Shown: positions 6,800-14,961 of the stretch, piece after piece
Layout of the letters: each line of letters opens with the position of its first letter
How positions within the stretch are numbered: position 1 is the stretch's first letter
DNA from: Thermodesulfobium sp. 4217-1
GTDB lineage: Bacteria > Thermodesulfobiota > Thermodesulfobiia > Thermodesulfobiales > Thermodesulfobiaceae
Assembly: GCF_039822205.1 (NCBI RefSeq)
Contig: NZ_JBAGBW010000024.1
Span: forward strand, 1 to 28,434
Length of the DNA stretch: 28,434 bases
Direction: 5' to 3'
Position numbers and translations under genes: made by a program
Notes under the pieces: generated by a model
Seen by the model: only the letters and a program-made list of their open reading frames with translations
Database searches by the model: none
Told to the model about the DNA's origin: nothing

Positions 6800-7806
6800 T
6801 AGTATACGATCTCATCTTCTCCGCCACGCGATACAACTATAGTACCTGCTTCTTCAAGCCTTCTTATTATCGCGACGATCTTGCTTTGTGCCTCCTCAAC
6901 CTGTTTTAACCTTACTGGACCCATATATTCCAATTCTTCCTTTAGCATCTGCGCAGCTCTTTGAGAAAGATTTTTCAGTATTCTCTCTTTAACCTCTTCA
7001 GAACTGCCCTTGAGAGCGATACCAAGATCCTTCGAATCTACCTCTCTAAGTACTACCTGAATTGAACGATCGTCAAGGTTTACAATATCATCGAATGTGA
7101 ACATCAACTTTCTGACATTTTCAGCTAATTCTGGATCCTTTTCATCCAGCGCCTCTAAGACAGATTTTTCAACCGCTCTACCCGACCTTGATAAGATTTG
7201 AGCTAAAGTCTGAACCCCGCCTACTTCAGTAAAGTCCTGACTAACAATGGTCGAAAGTTTCCTTTCAAGAACGCTTTCGACTTCGCGAATAACGTCTGGA
7301 GAAGTTCGGTCCATAGTAGCCAACCTAAAAGATACATCTGACTGGATGGCAGGCGACAGCTCACTTATGATTGCCCCAGCCTGCTCTGGTTTTAGGTGAG
7401 CCAGCACAAGAGCAATAGTTTGCGGATGCTCGTTCTGAAGAAAGTTTAAAAGCTGCCTTGCATCAGCCTTCCTTGCAATTTCAAAGGGTCTAACCTGAAG
7501 AGAAGAAGAAAGTCTTGTCAAAATTTCCTGGGCCTTGTCTACGCCGAATGCCTTTTCCAAAAGCTCCTTTGCGTAGTTTACTCCTCCTCTTGATGCGATC
7601 TCTCTGGCATACATAGTCTGAAAAGCCTCTTCTAAAACTTCATCTACTTCATTGTTCTCTATCTTTCCCAGACCAGCGATTTCAAGCGTTAGAAGGTCCA
7701 CATCTTCGTCAGAAAGATGTTTCAAAACGTTTGCGGCCTCAGTCGGACCAAGCTGCAAGAGGAGCGCAGCAGCCTTCTGTCTATTTGAAAAATGTTGTCC
7801 TTTCAC
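6799..7806 (-). CDS. fliG: Flagellar motor switch protein FliG
   Basis: FliG forms the rotor ring on FliF and transmits torque from the stator. The 335-residue length is typical. The N-terminal domain (about 1-100, starting RQKAAALLLQLGPTEAANVL) binds FliF. The middle domain carries the hallmark EHPQTIALVLAHLKPEQAG around 128-146. The C-terminal domain (about 235-335) contains the charged torque helix segment FDDIVNLDDRSIQVVLREVD. The start codon is GTG (7804-7806), immediately after the fliF TAA, with a purine-rich ribosome site AGAGAGGAA inside the fliF end. Such tight spacing keeps FliF and FliG stoichiometry matched. Confidence 0.97.
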   Translation of the reverse strand: MKGQHFSNRQKAAALLLQLGPTEAANVLKHLSDEDVDLLTLEIAGLGKIENNEVDEVLEEAFQTMYAREIASRGGVNYAKELLEKAFGVDKAQEILTRLSSSLQVRPFEIARKADARQLLNFLQNEHPQTIALVLAHLKPEQAGAIISELSPAIQSDVSFRLATMDRTSPDVIREVESVLERKLSTIVSQDFTEVGGVQTLAQILSRSGRAVEKSVLEALDEKDPELAENVRKLMFTFDDIVNLDDRSIQVVLREVDSKDLGIALKGSSEEVKERILKNLSQRAAQMLKEELEYMGPVRLKQVEEAQSKIVAIIRRLEEAGTIVVSRGGEDEIVY

Positions 7807-9354
7807 TTATTCCTCTCTCAACCACGTTTTTATGAGATTGGCAACCTCTGAAGGCTTGTCTTTGGCAAGCCTTTCAACTTCATCCCTTGCCTTTTTCCTT
7901 GCTAACTCTTCTGGGCTAAGAGGTTTTTCATGTCTTATACCCTCAGCACCAATTGTCGCATCAAGAATCTGTGCCCCTTGCCGACCTGGTTCTTTTTTCA
8001 TGGAAGCCAGAGCTTTTCTAATAAATACAAACGCTATTATGGCACCGATAATTATTGCAGCCCACATAGCAATGCTTTTTATCATGTCCATCAGTTGAGC
8101 TTGCTGCATAGCCTTGATTTCGCTTTGCTGGTATGTCCTATCAAATGGCATTGCCTGAACATCTACACTGTCACCTCTTTGGGGCAGTATGCCTGCTGCA
8201 TTGGATACCGCAGTAGTCAGTGACTGAAGGTTTACTGTTTGAGGTGTACCGTCAACCATTACTGAAACTGTAAGCCTTTTTATATCTCCAGCAGGGTTCT
8301 TGATCATCTCTTCCTGCTGGTTTATCTCATAATTTGTAATATCCTCTGTTTTCCTGCTCGATGATGTAGAGCTTGGCGCAGGAGTCTGATAGGAAGGTAT
8401 GCCCTGAGGCGATGTTGTTGACTGGGTCTGAGGAGCAGCATTCTGACTTTTTGAGGAATCGGTAGATACCTTACTCGATCTTACTATGCCGTTCTGACCG
8501 ACTACTGGTGTATATGTCACCTTTTTAACCTCAGATGAGGCAAGGTTGAGCTCGGCAGAAACCCTGACAACTGATTTCCCGGGGCCAAGCATTGTGTCGA
8601 GCATCGTCTGGATTTTTCTTTGGACTTCGCTCTCATATTTTCTTTTCATATCAAATTCTCTTTGTGAGAGCCCAGACCTGTTAAAGGAGAGGTTGGCAGA
8701 AAGAAGCTCCCCTCTTGTATCCATAATAGTCACATTTTCTGGCTTAAGACCTTCAACAGCTCTAGAAATTAGAAATGCTATGGCCTCAGTCTCTCTTTCA
8801 GAGATGCTCTGGCCTGGTTTCAAATTTAGCATAACTGACGCGGTAGCTGGCATATCCTGGGACACAAAGAGCTCTTTCTTGGGGAGCACAATATGTACTC
8901 TTGCCCCTTCCACGCCGTTTATCTGAGAAATAGTCCTCGCAAGCTCTCCCTGCAAGGCTCTAATATAATCAACTCTTTGGGTAAAATCAGTGGTAAAAAG
9001 ATTGTTTTTGTCAAAAAGCTCAAATCCTATGCCAGAACCCTCTGGAAGGCCTTGGGCAGCCATAGAAAGCCTTAAATCATAAACCTTATCTTTTGGCACC
9101 AGAATAGTAGTGCCAGAATCTTTCAACTCATAGGGAATTTTTTGATCTTTGAGCTTTGCTACAATAGCAGCCCCATCAGTTGGGGATAGATTCGTAAATA
9201 GGGGGGCCATTTGAGGCTTTAGGAGAAATATAGAGGTAAAGATTACTAAAATAAAGGCGAGCGCAACGCCAGATAACAACAAAAAACGCTTCCCCGGAGA
9301 AAGCGCTAAAAATCGATCACGCAAACTGAAAAAAAACGCGCGAACTCTGTCCAT
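7807..9354 (-). CDS. fliF: Flagellar MS-ring protein FliF
   Basis: FliF builds the membrane-embedded MS ring on which the basal body assembles. The 515-residue protein has an N-terminal transmembrane helix (about 22-46, FLLLSGVALAFILVIFTSIF), then periplasmic ring-building motifs including LSPTDGAAIVAKLKDQKIPY. A low-complexity Ser/Thr/Gln-rich linker follows near 300-335. A second helix lies around 432-450 (WAAIIIGAIIAFVFI), and a short cytoplasmic FliG-binding tail ends in VANLIKTWLREE. Both length and architecture are standard. It lies 4 nt downstream of fliE and directly precedes fliG. Confidence 0.97.
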   Translation of the reverse strand: MDRVRAFFFSLRDRFLALSPGKRFLLLSGVALAFILVIFTSIFLLKPQMAPLFTNLSPTDGAAIVAKLKDQKIPYELKDSGTTILVPKDKVYDLRLSMAAQGLPEGSGIGFELFDKNNLFTTDFTQRVDYIRALQGELARTISQINGVEGARVHIVLPKKELFVSQDMPATASVMLNLKPGQSISERETEAIAFLISRAVEGLKPENVTIMDTRGELLSANLSFNRSGLSQREFDMKRKYESEVQRKIQTMLDTMLGPGKSVVRVSAELNLASSEVKKVTYTPVVGQNGIVRSSKVSTDSSKSQNAAPQTQSTTSPQGIPSYQTPAPSSTSSSRKTEDITNYEINQQEEMIKNPAGDIKRLTVSVMVDGTPQTVNLQSLTTAVSNAAGILPQRGDSVDVQAMPFDRTYQQSEIKAMQQAQLMDMIKSIAMWAAIIIGAIIAFVFIRKALASMKKEPGRQGAQILDATIGAEGIRHEKPLSPEELARKKARDEVERLAKDKPSEVANLIKTWLREE

Positions 9355-9358
9355 TTTA

Positions 9359-9652
9359 TTAGGTTGTTATTCTAGACAGATCCTGATATGCCCCTATAAG
9401 CTCGCTTCTTACGCTCATTAAAAGTTGCATAGAAAGAACTGCGTCCTGTTGCTTTATAAGAGCTGTAGGAAGATCAATTTGGCCTGCTGCAAGCTGCTCC
9501 GCAGATCGATCGCCTTCTTTAAGGGATGAGTTTACGTTGCTCACAAAATCCATCAACGTATCCTTAAAGTTAGACGTAGGTTCACTTTTCCCGCCCAAGC
9601 CAATAGAACCAATAGAACCGAGATTAGTGTTAATGGGTTCAATAGGTTTCAT
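9359..9652 (-). CDS. fliE: Flagellar hook-basal body protein FliE
   Basis: FliE is the small adaptor that links the MS ring to the rod and is an early export substrate. The 97-residue protein has the usual Gly/Ser-rich start and the conserved block FKDTLMDFVSNVNSSLKEGD. This is followed by AAGQIDLPTALIKQQDAVLSMQLLMSVRSEL in two adjoining helices, closing with AYQDLSRI, all family hallmarks. The ATG overlaps the flgC stop in an ATGA arrangement. The order flgC-fliE-fliF-fliG is the common flagellar order, apart from the missing flgB in front. Confidence 0.95.
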   Translation of the reverse strand: MKPIEPINTNLGSIGSIGLGGKSEPTSNFKDTLMDFVSNVNSSLKEGDRSAEQLAAGQIDLPTALIKQQDAVLSMQLLMSVRSELIGAYQDLSRITT

Positions 9653-10053
9653 TTCAACTGATCCAGGGTCTGACCTATCATAGATTTTGTAGCGCTTACA
9701 GCGTTCAGATCAGCCTCATAAGAACGAGACGCGTTAATTAAAGAAACCATTTCTTTAATAGGATTTACATTTGGGTACTCCACATAGCCATCAGCATTTG
9801 CTTCAGGATTGCCAGGATCGTACACCATCCTGGGAGGAGAGTTATCACTTGCAATACCTGCCACCTTTACTCCAAGAAAGCTGCCATCCTTGCCAGTAGA
9901 TTCTTGTAATTCTACTATTTGTCTTTTAAATATTTGACCATTGCCGTCTTTTACAGAGCTATATGCGTTAGCTAAATTGTTCGCAGCCACATCCATCTTC
10001 AATCTTTGTGCCGTCAAGCCAGATCCAGCTATTTCTAAAGTCTTTAAAAACAT
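9649..10053 (-). CDS. flgC: Flagellar proximal rod protein FlgC
   Basis: FlgC is one of the proximal rod subunits. The ATG at 10051-10053 was chosen over one ten codons upstream because a ribosome site GGGAGTG lies just before it and because the product then begins MFLKTLEIAGSGLTAQR, as in the family. That gives 134 residues. The rod/hook signature DVAANNLANA is present near residues 24-33, and the C-terminal pairing helix reads MVSLINASRSYEADLNA. A sigma-70-like promoter sits upstream (10091-10118). Normally flgB lies immediately upstream of flgC; here the upstream neighbour is fliW. Confidence 0.95.
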   Translation of the reverse strand: MFLKTLEIAGSGLTAQRLKMDVAANNLANAYSSVKDGNGQIFKRQIVELQESTGKDGSFLGVKVAGIASDNSPPRMVYDPGNPEANADGYVEYPNVNPIKEMVSLINASRSYEADLNAVSATKSMIGQTLDQLK

Positions 10054-10090
10054 AAAATCACTCCCTTTAGCAGGATATACCATTCATAAT

Positions 10091-10118
10091 ATTATACACA
10101 AAAAAAGTAGATTTTAAA
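10091..10118 (-). promoter_or_regulatory. Possible promoter for the flgC-fliE-fliF-fliG-fliJ-flhA run
   Basis: On the minus strand TTTAAA (10113-10118) and TATAAT (10091-10096) are separated by 16 bp, with the flgC start about 40 nt downstream. The -35 box is weak and its outer end touches the fliW stop. It would allow the basal-body genes to be transcribed apart from flgM-fliW. Confidence 0.4.
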
Positions 10119-10541
10119 TTATTTACCGTTTTTCATTGCCAAAAAGAGAGACTCCTCAAGAGAATATGAGGATTTATCCAATATTATTTGCATGCCCATC
10201 TTGTTATTTTTATTAATAACAATAGGAGCCAAGAGATTAACAGTAGAATCCTTTGCAGGGTCTTTCATATTTACGATACAAAGAACTATCGCATCTTCTT
10301 CCTTTTCAAGCTCCAGCATATCAGCATAAAATTTGTCTATTATAACGTCGTAATCCTTAAATGCGCTAAAAGCCTCCACGACTATAAATCTAAGATTTGA
10401 AGACATGTCTTGCAGATAAGCTAAAGGAGAAGATTTGTCAGGAATTAATATCTTAAACTCTCTCTCCCCGTCAAAGCCATAAATGCCTTTTGGAAATTTT
10501 ATATTTTCAATCTCGCTAAAAGTTTCTTTCTCTTTATGCAT
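10119..10541 (-). CDS. fliW: Flagellar assembly factor FliW
   Basis: FliW is a cytoplasmic protein that binds flagellin and, in Bacillus, antagonises the translational repressor CsrA. The 140-residue protein shows the family features: FPKGIYGFDGEREFKIL near the N terminus, then SPLAYLQDMSSNLRFIVVE, ending with a segment containing NLLAPIVINKNNKMGMQIIL. A ribosome site AGAGGG precedes the ATG. It follows flgL as in Bacillus, but csrA, its usual immediate neighbour, is not found beside it. Length and motifs are typical, so the assignment is firm even though the partner is elsewhere or absent. Confidence 0.92.
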   Translation of the reverse strand: MHKEKETFSEIENIKFPKGIYGFDGEREFKILIPDKSSPLAYLQDMSSNLRFIVVEAFSAFKDYDVIIDKFYADMLELEKEEDAIVLCIVNMKDPAKDSTVNLLAPIVINKNNKMGMQIILDKSSYSLEESLFLAMKNGK

Positions 10542-10580
10542 TTTACCCTCTTTAGGTTAAAAAGTTTTTTTAAACAAAAG

Positions 10581-11456
10581 TTATTGCAAATAGTTTACAA
10601 GCGATTGGGGCAATATCTGAGCACCAACCTTCAAAGCCGCTTGATACGCTGTTTGACGAGTAGAATAATCAGTAACTACTGTGGGGAAATTTACGTCTTG
10701 ATAACTGGCGAGAATAGTGTTGTAATTTGTGGTCGCATTAGAGTAATAATTAGATAGATATTGCATCATATTCTGTCGCGAACCAACAGTCGATTGAAGG
10801 TCATTATTTGTGGTAATGGCACTTTGAATGTCAGAGATTGTGTTTGAGATGGTTTGTTGGTTCCCAGACTTCAGTGCAAGTTCAAGGTTATCAAGAGACT
10901 TAAAAATAGGCAACAACTGAGTGCCATCTATATTTACAGTAGTAGCGGCACCTGGTTCCACCGAGTAGGTTATAGCAGACGCATCGCCCGAATATACAAC
11001 GTTTCCATCTGAGTCAAGAGAAAAAGGAGCCTTAGAGCTTTTCGAGCCCGCAAATATATACGTGTTTCCTACAGAGGTATTTGCAACAGAAAGAAGAGAT
11101 TGCTTAAGAGCTTCCACGCTTTTCTCAAGAGACGTCAATGAGTCTGAATTCGTTACGTTTGCGCCCTGCAAAGCAATGGTGTTTGCATTATTTAGTATGG
11201 TAGATATCGAACCAAGAGCAGAATCGGTTGAGTTCAAAATAGACTGACCAGCAGTAATGTTGCTCTGATAATTAGTTATGCCATTAATCTTCTCTTTGAA
11301 GCTCATAATATAGTTATTCGCTACCGGATCGTCTTGAGGAAGTTGAATGGCGTTTCCAGAAGATAGCTCATAAGAATCCTTTGAAATAGACGTAAGCTGA
11401 CTATTTAAATCCGAATTAAATTGATTTACCATCATATTCATAGTTACTCTTGACAT
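10581..11456 (-). CDS. flgL: Flagellar hook-filament junction protein FlgL (HAP3)
   Basis: FlgL forms the last adaptor layer between the hook and the filament. The 291-residue protein is flagellin-like at both ends. The N terminus reads VTMNMMVNQFNSDLNSQL followed by the LSSGNAIQLPQDDPVA motif (residues about 31-46), which matches FlgL and flagellin. The middle contains GNTYIFAGSKSSKAPF, the FlgL-typical IFAG block. The C-terminal helix continues ASYQDVNFPTVVTDYSTRQ. It is 15 nt downstream of flgK with a GGAGGAT ribosome site. Confidence 0.94.
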   Translation of the reverse strand: MSRVTMNMMVNQFNSDLNSQLTSISKDSYELSSGNAIQLPQDDPVANNYIMSFKEKINGITNYQSNITAGQSILNSTDSALGSISTILNNANTIALQGANVTNSDSLTSLEKSVEALKQSLLSVANTSVGNTYIFAGSKSSKAPFSLDSDGNVVYSGDASAITYSVEPGAATTVNIDGTQLLPIFKSLDNLELALKSGNQQTISNTISDIQSAITTNNDLQSTVGSRQNMMQYLSNYYSNATTNYNTILASYQDVNFPTVVTDYSTRQTAYQAALKVGAQILPQSLVNYLQ

Positions 11457-11471
11457 TGTTTATCCTCCAAT

Positions 11472-14312
11472 CTACCCCGTGCTATTTATAAGCTTATCTA
11501 ACATAGAGTTAATAGTATTTATCACCCTTGCAGAAGCAGAATAAGCTGTTTGATACTGTATAAGATTGGTCATCTCTTCATCCATACTTACACCCTCAAC
11601 GCTTTGCTGTTGATTCTGTAAAAGAGTGACAACATTGCTTTGATCTGTATAATTTGTGGATGCCTGCTGACCCTGAGTCCCTATATTGCTTGTCATACCT
11701 ATATATGCATTTGCAACTGTTGAAGACCCATCATAATTGTTGAAACCCAGCGCAGACGTATAATCTCCCAAAACCCTTATGGACTGATTTTGGTTGGTAG
11801 AATTAAATGTCAAGGCCTCTCCATTTGTCCCAACAGTAATGCCATTAAGAGGCATACCACTTCCGCCATAGAGAGTATTTAGCTCGCTGGCTATTGAGGC
11901 AGAATTAGAATAACTGCCAGATGGGAGATATATATTGCTGGTAGTACTCTGATCTGTCAATGTGTTAGTAGAGATAATAGACAAAGTCCTTGCTCTGGGA
12001 TCCACACCGTTTGCTGTGGAACCATACATTGCAAAGTTATATAGATTGCTGTCAGACTGTGCCGAATTGGTAACTCCAGTAGAATCAAAACCCTGGGTAC
12101 CATCGCCAGCCACTGTTAAAGACGAAATACCAAGACTTGGAGTATAAAAAGCCAGCTTGCCGTTATTGTTCTCTGCATAAACTTGACCGCTTAATGAAGA
12201 TGAGTTAAAAGCGCTATTCCATGCGCTTGCTAGAGAATCAACGCTCGTATAGCTTCCTGTGGGTATGCTTATGGTCGTCGGACTTGAAGCATTGTTAAGT
12301 GTAAAGTTAAGCGTTGCATTGCTTGTTGTGGCTACATTAAGAGGAAATGTTACAGAACTGCCCACAGCAGCAGGAAACGCAAGGGCTTGAAGCCCTGATG
12401 CCATAAAAGATGAACCTTGGAAGGTAGAGTCCTGTATAGGGGTAGTACCCTGTAGGTTATCTACCAGCTTAAATGCCAAGAGATTGCCATCCTGATAGGC
12501 CTGTATAAGGGGTGTAGCAGTTGCATTTTGGACTCCAGTAGAGCTAAATCCCAAAAGGCCACTTGTGTCCCCGGAAACAGATAAAGACGCAGTAGAATCT
12601 AAAACCTTAAATCCCAAAAGGCCACCGTCATTATAAGCCTGGACATGGCCAGAAAGTGAAGAATTTGCTGCTATTTGAGTGTTTATATTGCTAATTAAAT
12701 CATTAACTGATTTGTAATTGGAAGCATCCGCAGTTATAGTACTGCCATTTATAGTCAATGTCCTCTGTGCTGCGGTTGCCGATCCCAAAGCAAGGTTTAA
12801 AGTAGATGGAGAGTCTTCTATTGCATGAGGGGTAGATGTCAGGGCACTATTCGCCATTATTTTAGAGTTAATCTGATCTATTAAGCTCGTCGTAGGACTT
12901 GGCGGCGTGCCAGCTGATGCAATTTGGGTATATGTATTTGGATCTATGATAACGCTCTGAGAAGCAAGTCCACCCAACTGGATAGTAAGGGTTCTCTGAG
13001 CTGCAGTTGCTTTGGAAAAGTCCAGGTTATAAATTCCGCTCGTTCCCACGTCGGTATTTGCGCTTGAGAGGTTATATCCCGTAGAGCTAAGGTATTGAAC
13101 GGGCAAGACAGATCCAGAAACGCTTGTCTGATTCGTAGGAGAGCCATAGATATTTTCATTTTGCAAATTTGCAATTGCCTGAGCTATCTGGCCATCCCCA
13201 CTGCCGCCTGTGGCAGAAGCGCCTATAAGGCCAGGGTTATTAACTATTCTTGGATCTATGCCCATAGTCGTAATGCTACTGCCTGTGAAAAAATTCAGCG
13301 TGGGGTTTATATCTCTTACAAGCGATGTCGAGTTAAGAGGATATCCCTGTGATTGTAAGTTGTTTACTGCTGACATAAGAGAGGTGGCCTGACTATTTAG
13401 CTGATTCATATAGCTTACAAGATTGTTGTCCCTCATATCCAGAGTAGCTCCTATCTGGCCCCCAGAAACGCTGGCATTCATGCCATCGCTTGACCACACA
13501 AGTTTTGACATAGGCTGAGACGTGGAGTCATTTGGATCAGACGGATTGGAAGTGTCAGGGATAACACTAAGCGAGTCATAGCCAGAAGTTGAAACAAGAG
13601 AGTGCCCGCCAATAGAAACGAGCAGATTTCCTGATTGATCGGTCGTATAGTTTACGTTCACAAGTTGCGAAAGCTGATTAACCAGGCTATCTCTTTGATC
13701 CATTAAATCGTTTGGCTGCTGACCGCTCGCATTTACTACAGAAATCTGTTGATTCAGGGTGTATATATTTTGGGCAATTGTATTCACGTTCGTGGAAAGT
13801 GTAGACAAGCTGCTATTTAACTGATTCCTTAAACCTGTAATAGAGCTATATAAGTTCTGATAAGAAAAAATAAGGTTTTGTGAATCTGATACCGCCACCT
13901 GTCTGGTAGACAAATCGGACGGGTTGGTTGACAGAGATTGAAAGGCCGTGAAGAAGTTTTGCAGACTGGTCTGTAATCCATTACTGCTGGGCTCTGCTAA
14001 GGCAGTCTGGACCTGCTGAAGCAGGGTAGATGAAGTGTTGTAATAAGATTGAGAGCTAGTCGCAGTCCTCACTTCAGAGTCTATAAAACTGTCTCTATAT
14101 CTTTTTATAGTAGAGATATTTACACCCGTGCCAACCTCTCCAGCATTGGGATAGCTTAACGGGGTGCCCTGATCAAAAACAGGCGACTGTCTTGAATAAC
14201 CAGTTGTGTTTGCGTTTGCTACGTTGTGGCCTGTAACGTCCATTGCAAGTTGGTTGGAGGCAAGAGCGCTCTGTGCAATCTGAAGGCCTAAAAAGGAAGA
14301 TATTGTGCTCAT
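11472..14312 (-). CDS. flgK: Flagellar hook-associated protein FlgK (HAP1), greatly enlarged
   Basis: FlgK is the first junction protein on the hook. The conserved N-terminal part is clear: SFLGLQIAQSALASNQLAMD, then GHNVANANTTGYSRQ at 28-42 and DLMDQRDSLVNQLS near 202-216. So is the C-terminal helix with NLIQYQTAYSASARVINTI (916-934). At 946 residues the protein is almost double the usual 450-650. The extra material lies at about 391-870, between ANLQNENIYG and MTSNIGTQGQQ, and is built of diverged repeats. Examples are ATAAQRTLTI at about 436 and 512; QAYNDGGLLGFKVLD at 558 and QAYQDGNLLAFKLVD at 604; and STGVQN / STGVTN. The ATG overlaps the flgN stop (TAATG). Confidence 0.95.
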   Translation of the reverse strand: MSTISSFLGLQIAQSALASNQLAMDVTGHNVANANTTGYSRQSPVFDQGTPLSYPNAGEVGTGVNISTIKRYRDSFIDSEVRTATSSQSYYNTSSTLLQQVQTALAEPSSNGLQTSLQNFFTAFQSLSTNPSDLSTRQVAVSDSQNLIFSYQNLYSSITGLRNQLNSSLSTLSTNVNTIAQNIYTLNQQISVVNASGQQPNDLMDQRDSLVNQLSQLVNVNYTTDQSGNLLVSIGGHSLVSTSGYDSLSVIPDTSNPSDPNDSTSQPMSKLVWSSDGMNASVSGGQIGATLDMRDNNLVSYMNQLNSQATSLMSAVNNLQSQGYPLNSTSLVRDINPTLNFFTGSSITTMGIDPRIVNNPGLIGASATGGSGDGQIAQAIANLQNENIYGSPTNQTSVSGSVLPVQYLSSTGYNLSSANTDVGTSGIYNLDFSKATAAQRTLTIQLGGLASQSVIIDPNTYTQIASAGTPPSPTTSLIDQINSKIMANSALTSTPHAIEDSPSTLNLALGSATAAQRTLTINGSTITADASNYKSVNDLISNINTQIAANSSLSGHVQAYNDGGLLGFKVLDSTASLSVSGDTSGLLGFSSTGVQNATATPLIQAYQDGNLLAFKLVDNLQGTTPIQDSTFQGSSFMASGLQALAFPAAVGSSVTFPLNVATTSNATLNFTLNNASSPTTISIPTGSYTSVDSLASAWNSAFNSSSLSGQVYAENNNGKLAFYTPSLGISSLTVAGDGTQGFDSTGVTNSAQSDSNLYNFAMYGSTANGVDPRARTLSIISTNTLTDQSTTSNIYLPSGSYSNSASIASELNTLYGGSGMPLNGITVGTNGEALTFNSTNQNQSIRVLGDYTSALGFNNYDGSSTVANAYIGMTSNIGTQGQQASTNYTDQSNVVTLLQNQQQSVEGVSMDEEMTNLIQYQTAYSASARVINTINSMLDKLINSTG
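11703..13142 (-). repeat. Repeat-built insert inside flgK (codons about 391-870)
   Basis: This stretch encodes at least three diverged copies of a module that resembles the flagellin IN motif of filament proteins (a TLTI strand, a QAY-x-DG-x-LLxF hairpin, then an LGFxSTG element). At DNA level a 17-bp direct repeat AAATCCCAAAAGGCCAC occurs at 12546-12562 and 12609-12625, consistent with duplication. The flanking codons encode conserved FlgK. Confidence 0.65.
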
Positions 14313-14638
14313 TATATTTTTGCCTCAAAAGAAAAGTTTTTTACAGGCTTACCTTCCAGCATTGGAATACCACAAATCTTCAAAGTATACTCGTTCAAAG
14401 ACTTTGCTATGCTAAGAAGGTGCATATTTCTTTCGTTTAGCTTCTTTACCTTTTCGAGGAGAAAAAGAACTTCTTTTTTTTCAGCGGGTGAAAATCTTCT
14501 ATTTTTGAGCGCATTACCGACAAGATTGAACACCCTCTCTTTCTTTTGCGTGATCTCAACAAGTCCCTTTACGTCATCAGAAATCAAAATATCCTTTTCC
14601 TGCTCCAAAAGATCTATTGCATCTTCTAAAAGCTTCAT
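14312..14638 (-). CDS. flgN: Flagellar chaperone FlgN (YvyG type)
   Basis: FlgN binds FlgK and FlgL in the cytoplasm and delivers them to the export gate. The 108-residue protein is predicted all-helical and highly charged, with an N-terminal LLEQEKDILISDDVKGLVEI that fits the FlgN pattern (leucine-rich helix, then a D/E-rich turn and a K/E-rich helix QKKERVFNL). Sequence conservation in FlgN is weak. The assignment is supported by its place directly between flgM and flgK with overlaps at both ends (ATGA with flgM, TAATG with flgK), the same order as in Bacillus. Confidence 0.82.
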   Translation of the reverse strand: MKLLEDAIDLLEQEKDILISDDVKGLVEITQKKERVFNLVGNALKNRRFSPAEKKEVLFLLEKVKKLNERNMHLLSIAKSLNEYTLKICGIPMLEGKPVKNFSFEAKI

Positions 14639-14901
14639 TGTTTCGAATTACCTAAATAAGAGTTTATTGCGTCAGAAAGCTCAGCGTTTGATTTTACTCC
14701 GTTAGAGCTTAGCCTTGAAGCTATAGAGCTTAAATCTTCGTTGCTCTTAGTAAGAGGCAAAACGTCCATAGCCTTCTTTTGTAGGTCGACAACGCTTACA
14801 CTTTGAGCCAAGCTGTCTTTAAATGTTTGAGTTTTGTCAGATTTACCTAATTTTGAAATTCCAGTGGAAGATCCAGATGGAAAAACTCCATATATTTTCA
14901 T
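14635..14901 (-). CDS. flgM: Anti-sigma-28 factor FlgM
   Basis: FlgM holds the flagellar sigma factor FliA/SigD until the hook is complete, then is exported. The 88-residue length is normal. The N-terminal half is polar and probably disordered. The C-terminal half fits the sigma-binding helices: DVLPLTKSNEDLSSIASRL followed by NAELSDAINSYLGNSKQ. A strong ribosome site AAGGAGG precedes the ATG, and a sigma-28-like promoter lies immediately upstream (14933-14959), which would give negative feedback as known in Bacillus and enteric bacteria. The fliA/sigD gene itself is not in this window. Confidence 0.85.
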   Translation of the reverse strand: MKIYGVFPSGSSTGISKLGKSDKTQTFKDSLAQSVSVVDLQKKAMDVLPLTKSNEDLSSIASRLSSNGVKSNAELSDAINSYLGNSKQ

Positions 14902-14932
14902 ATTTACCTCCTTGTTAGTTTTCTATAATAAT

Positions 14933-14959
14933 ATATCGACAGGAGGCTTTCATTTTTTA
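14933..14959 (-). promoter_or_regulatory. Sigma-28-like (flagellar) promoter before flgM
   Basis: On the minus strand TAAAAAAT (14952-14959), an 11-nt gap and GTCGATAT (14933-14940) fit the sigma-28/sigma-D pattern TAAA-N15-GCCGATAT with one change in the -10 box. It occupies the 60-bp gap between the yvyF-like stop and flgM. The same GTCGATA core occurs upstream of flgF (19699). Confidence 0.6.
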
Positions 14960-14961
14960 AC

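Noticed and set aside
12944-13352. Frames of 76-85 residues within flgK on both strands
   Set aside because: They are shadows of the flgK reading frame and its repeats, without start signals.
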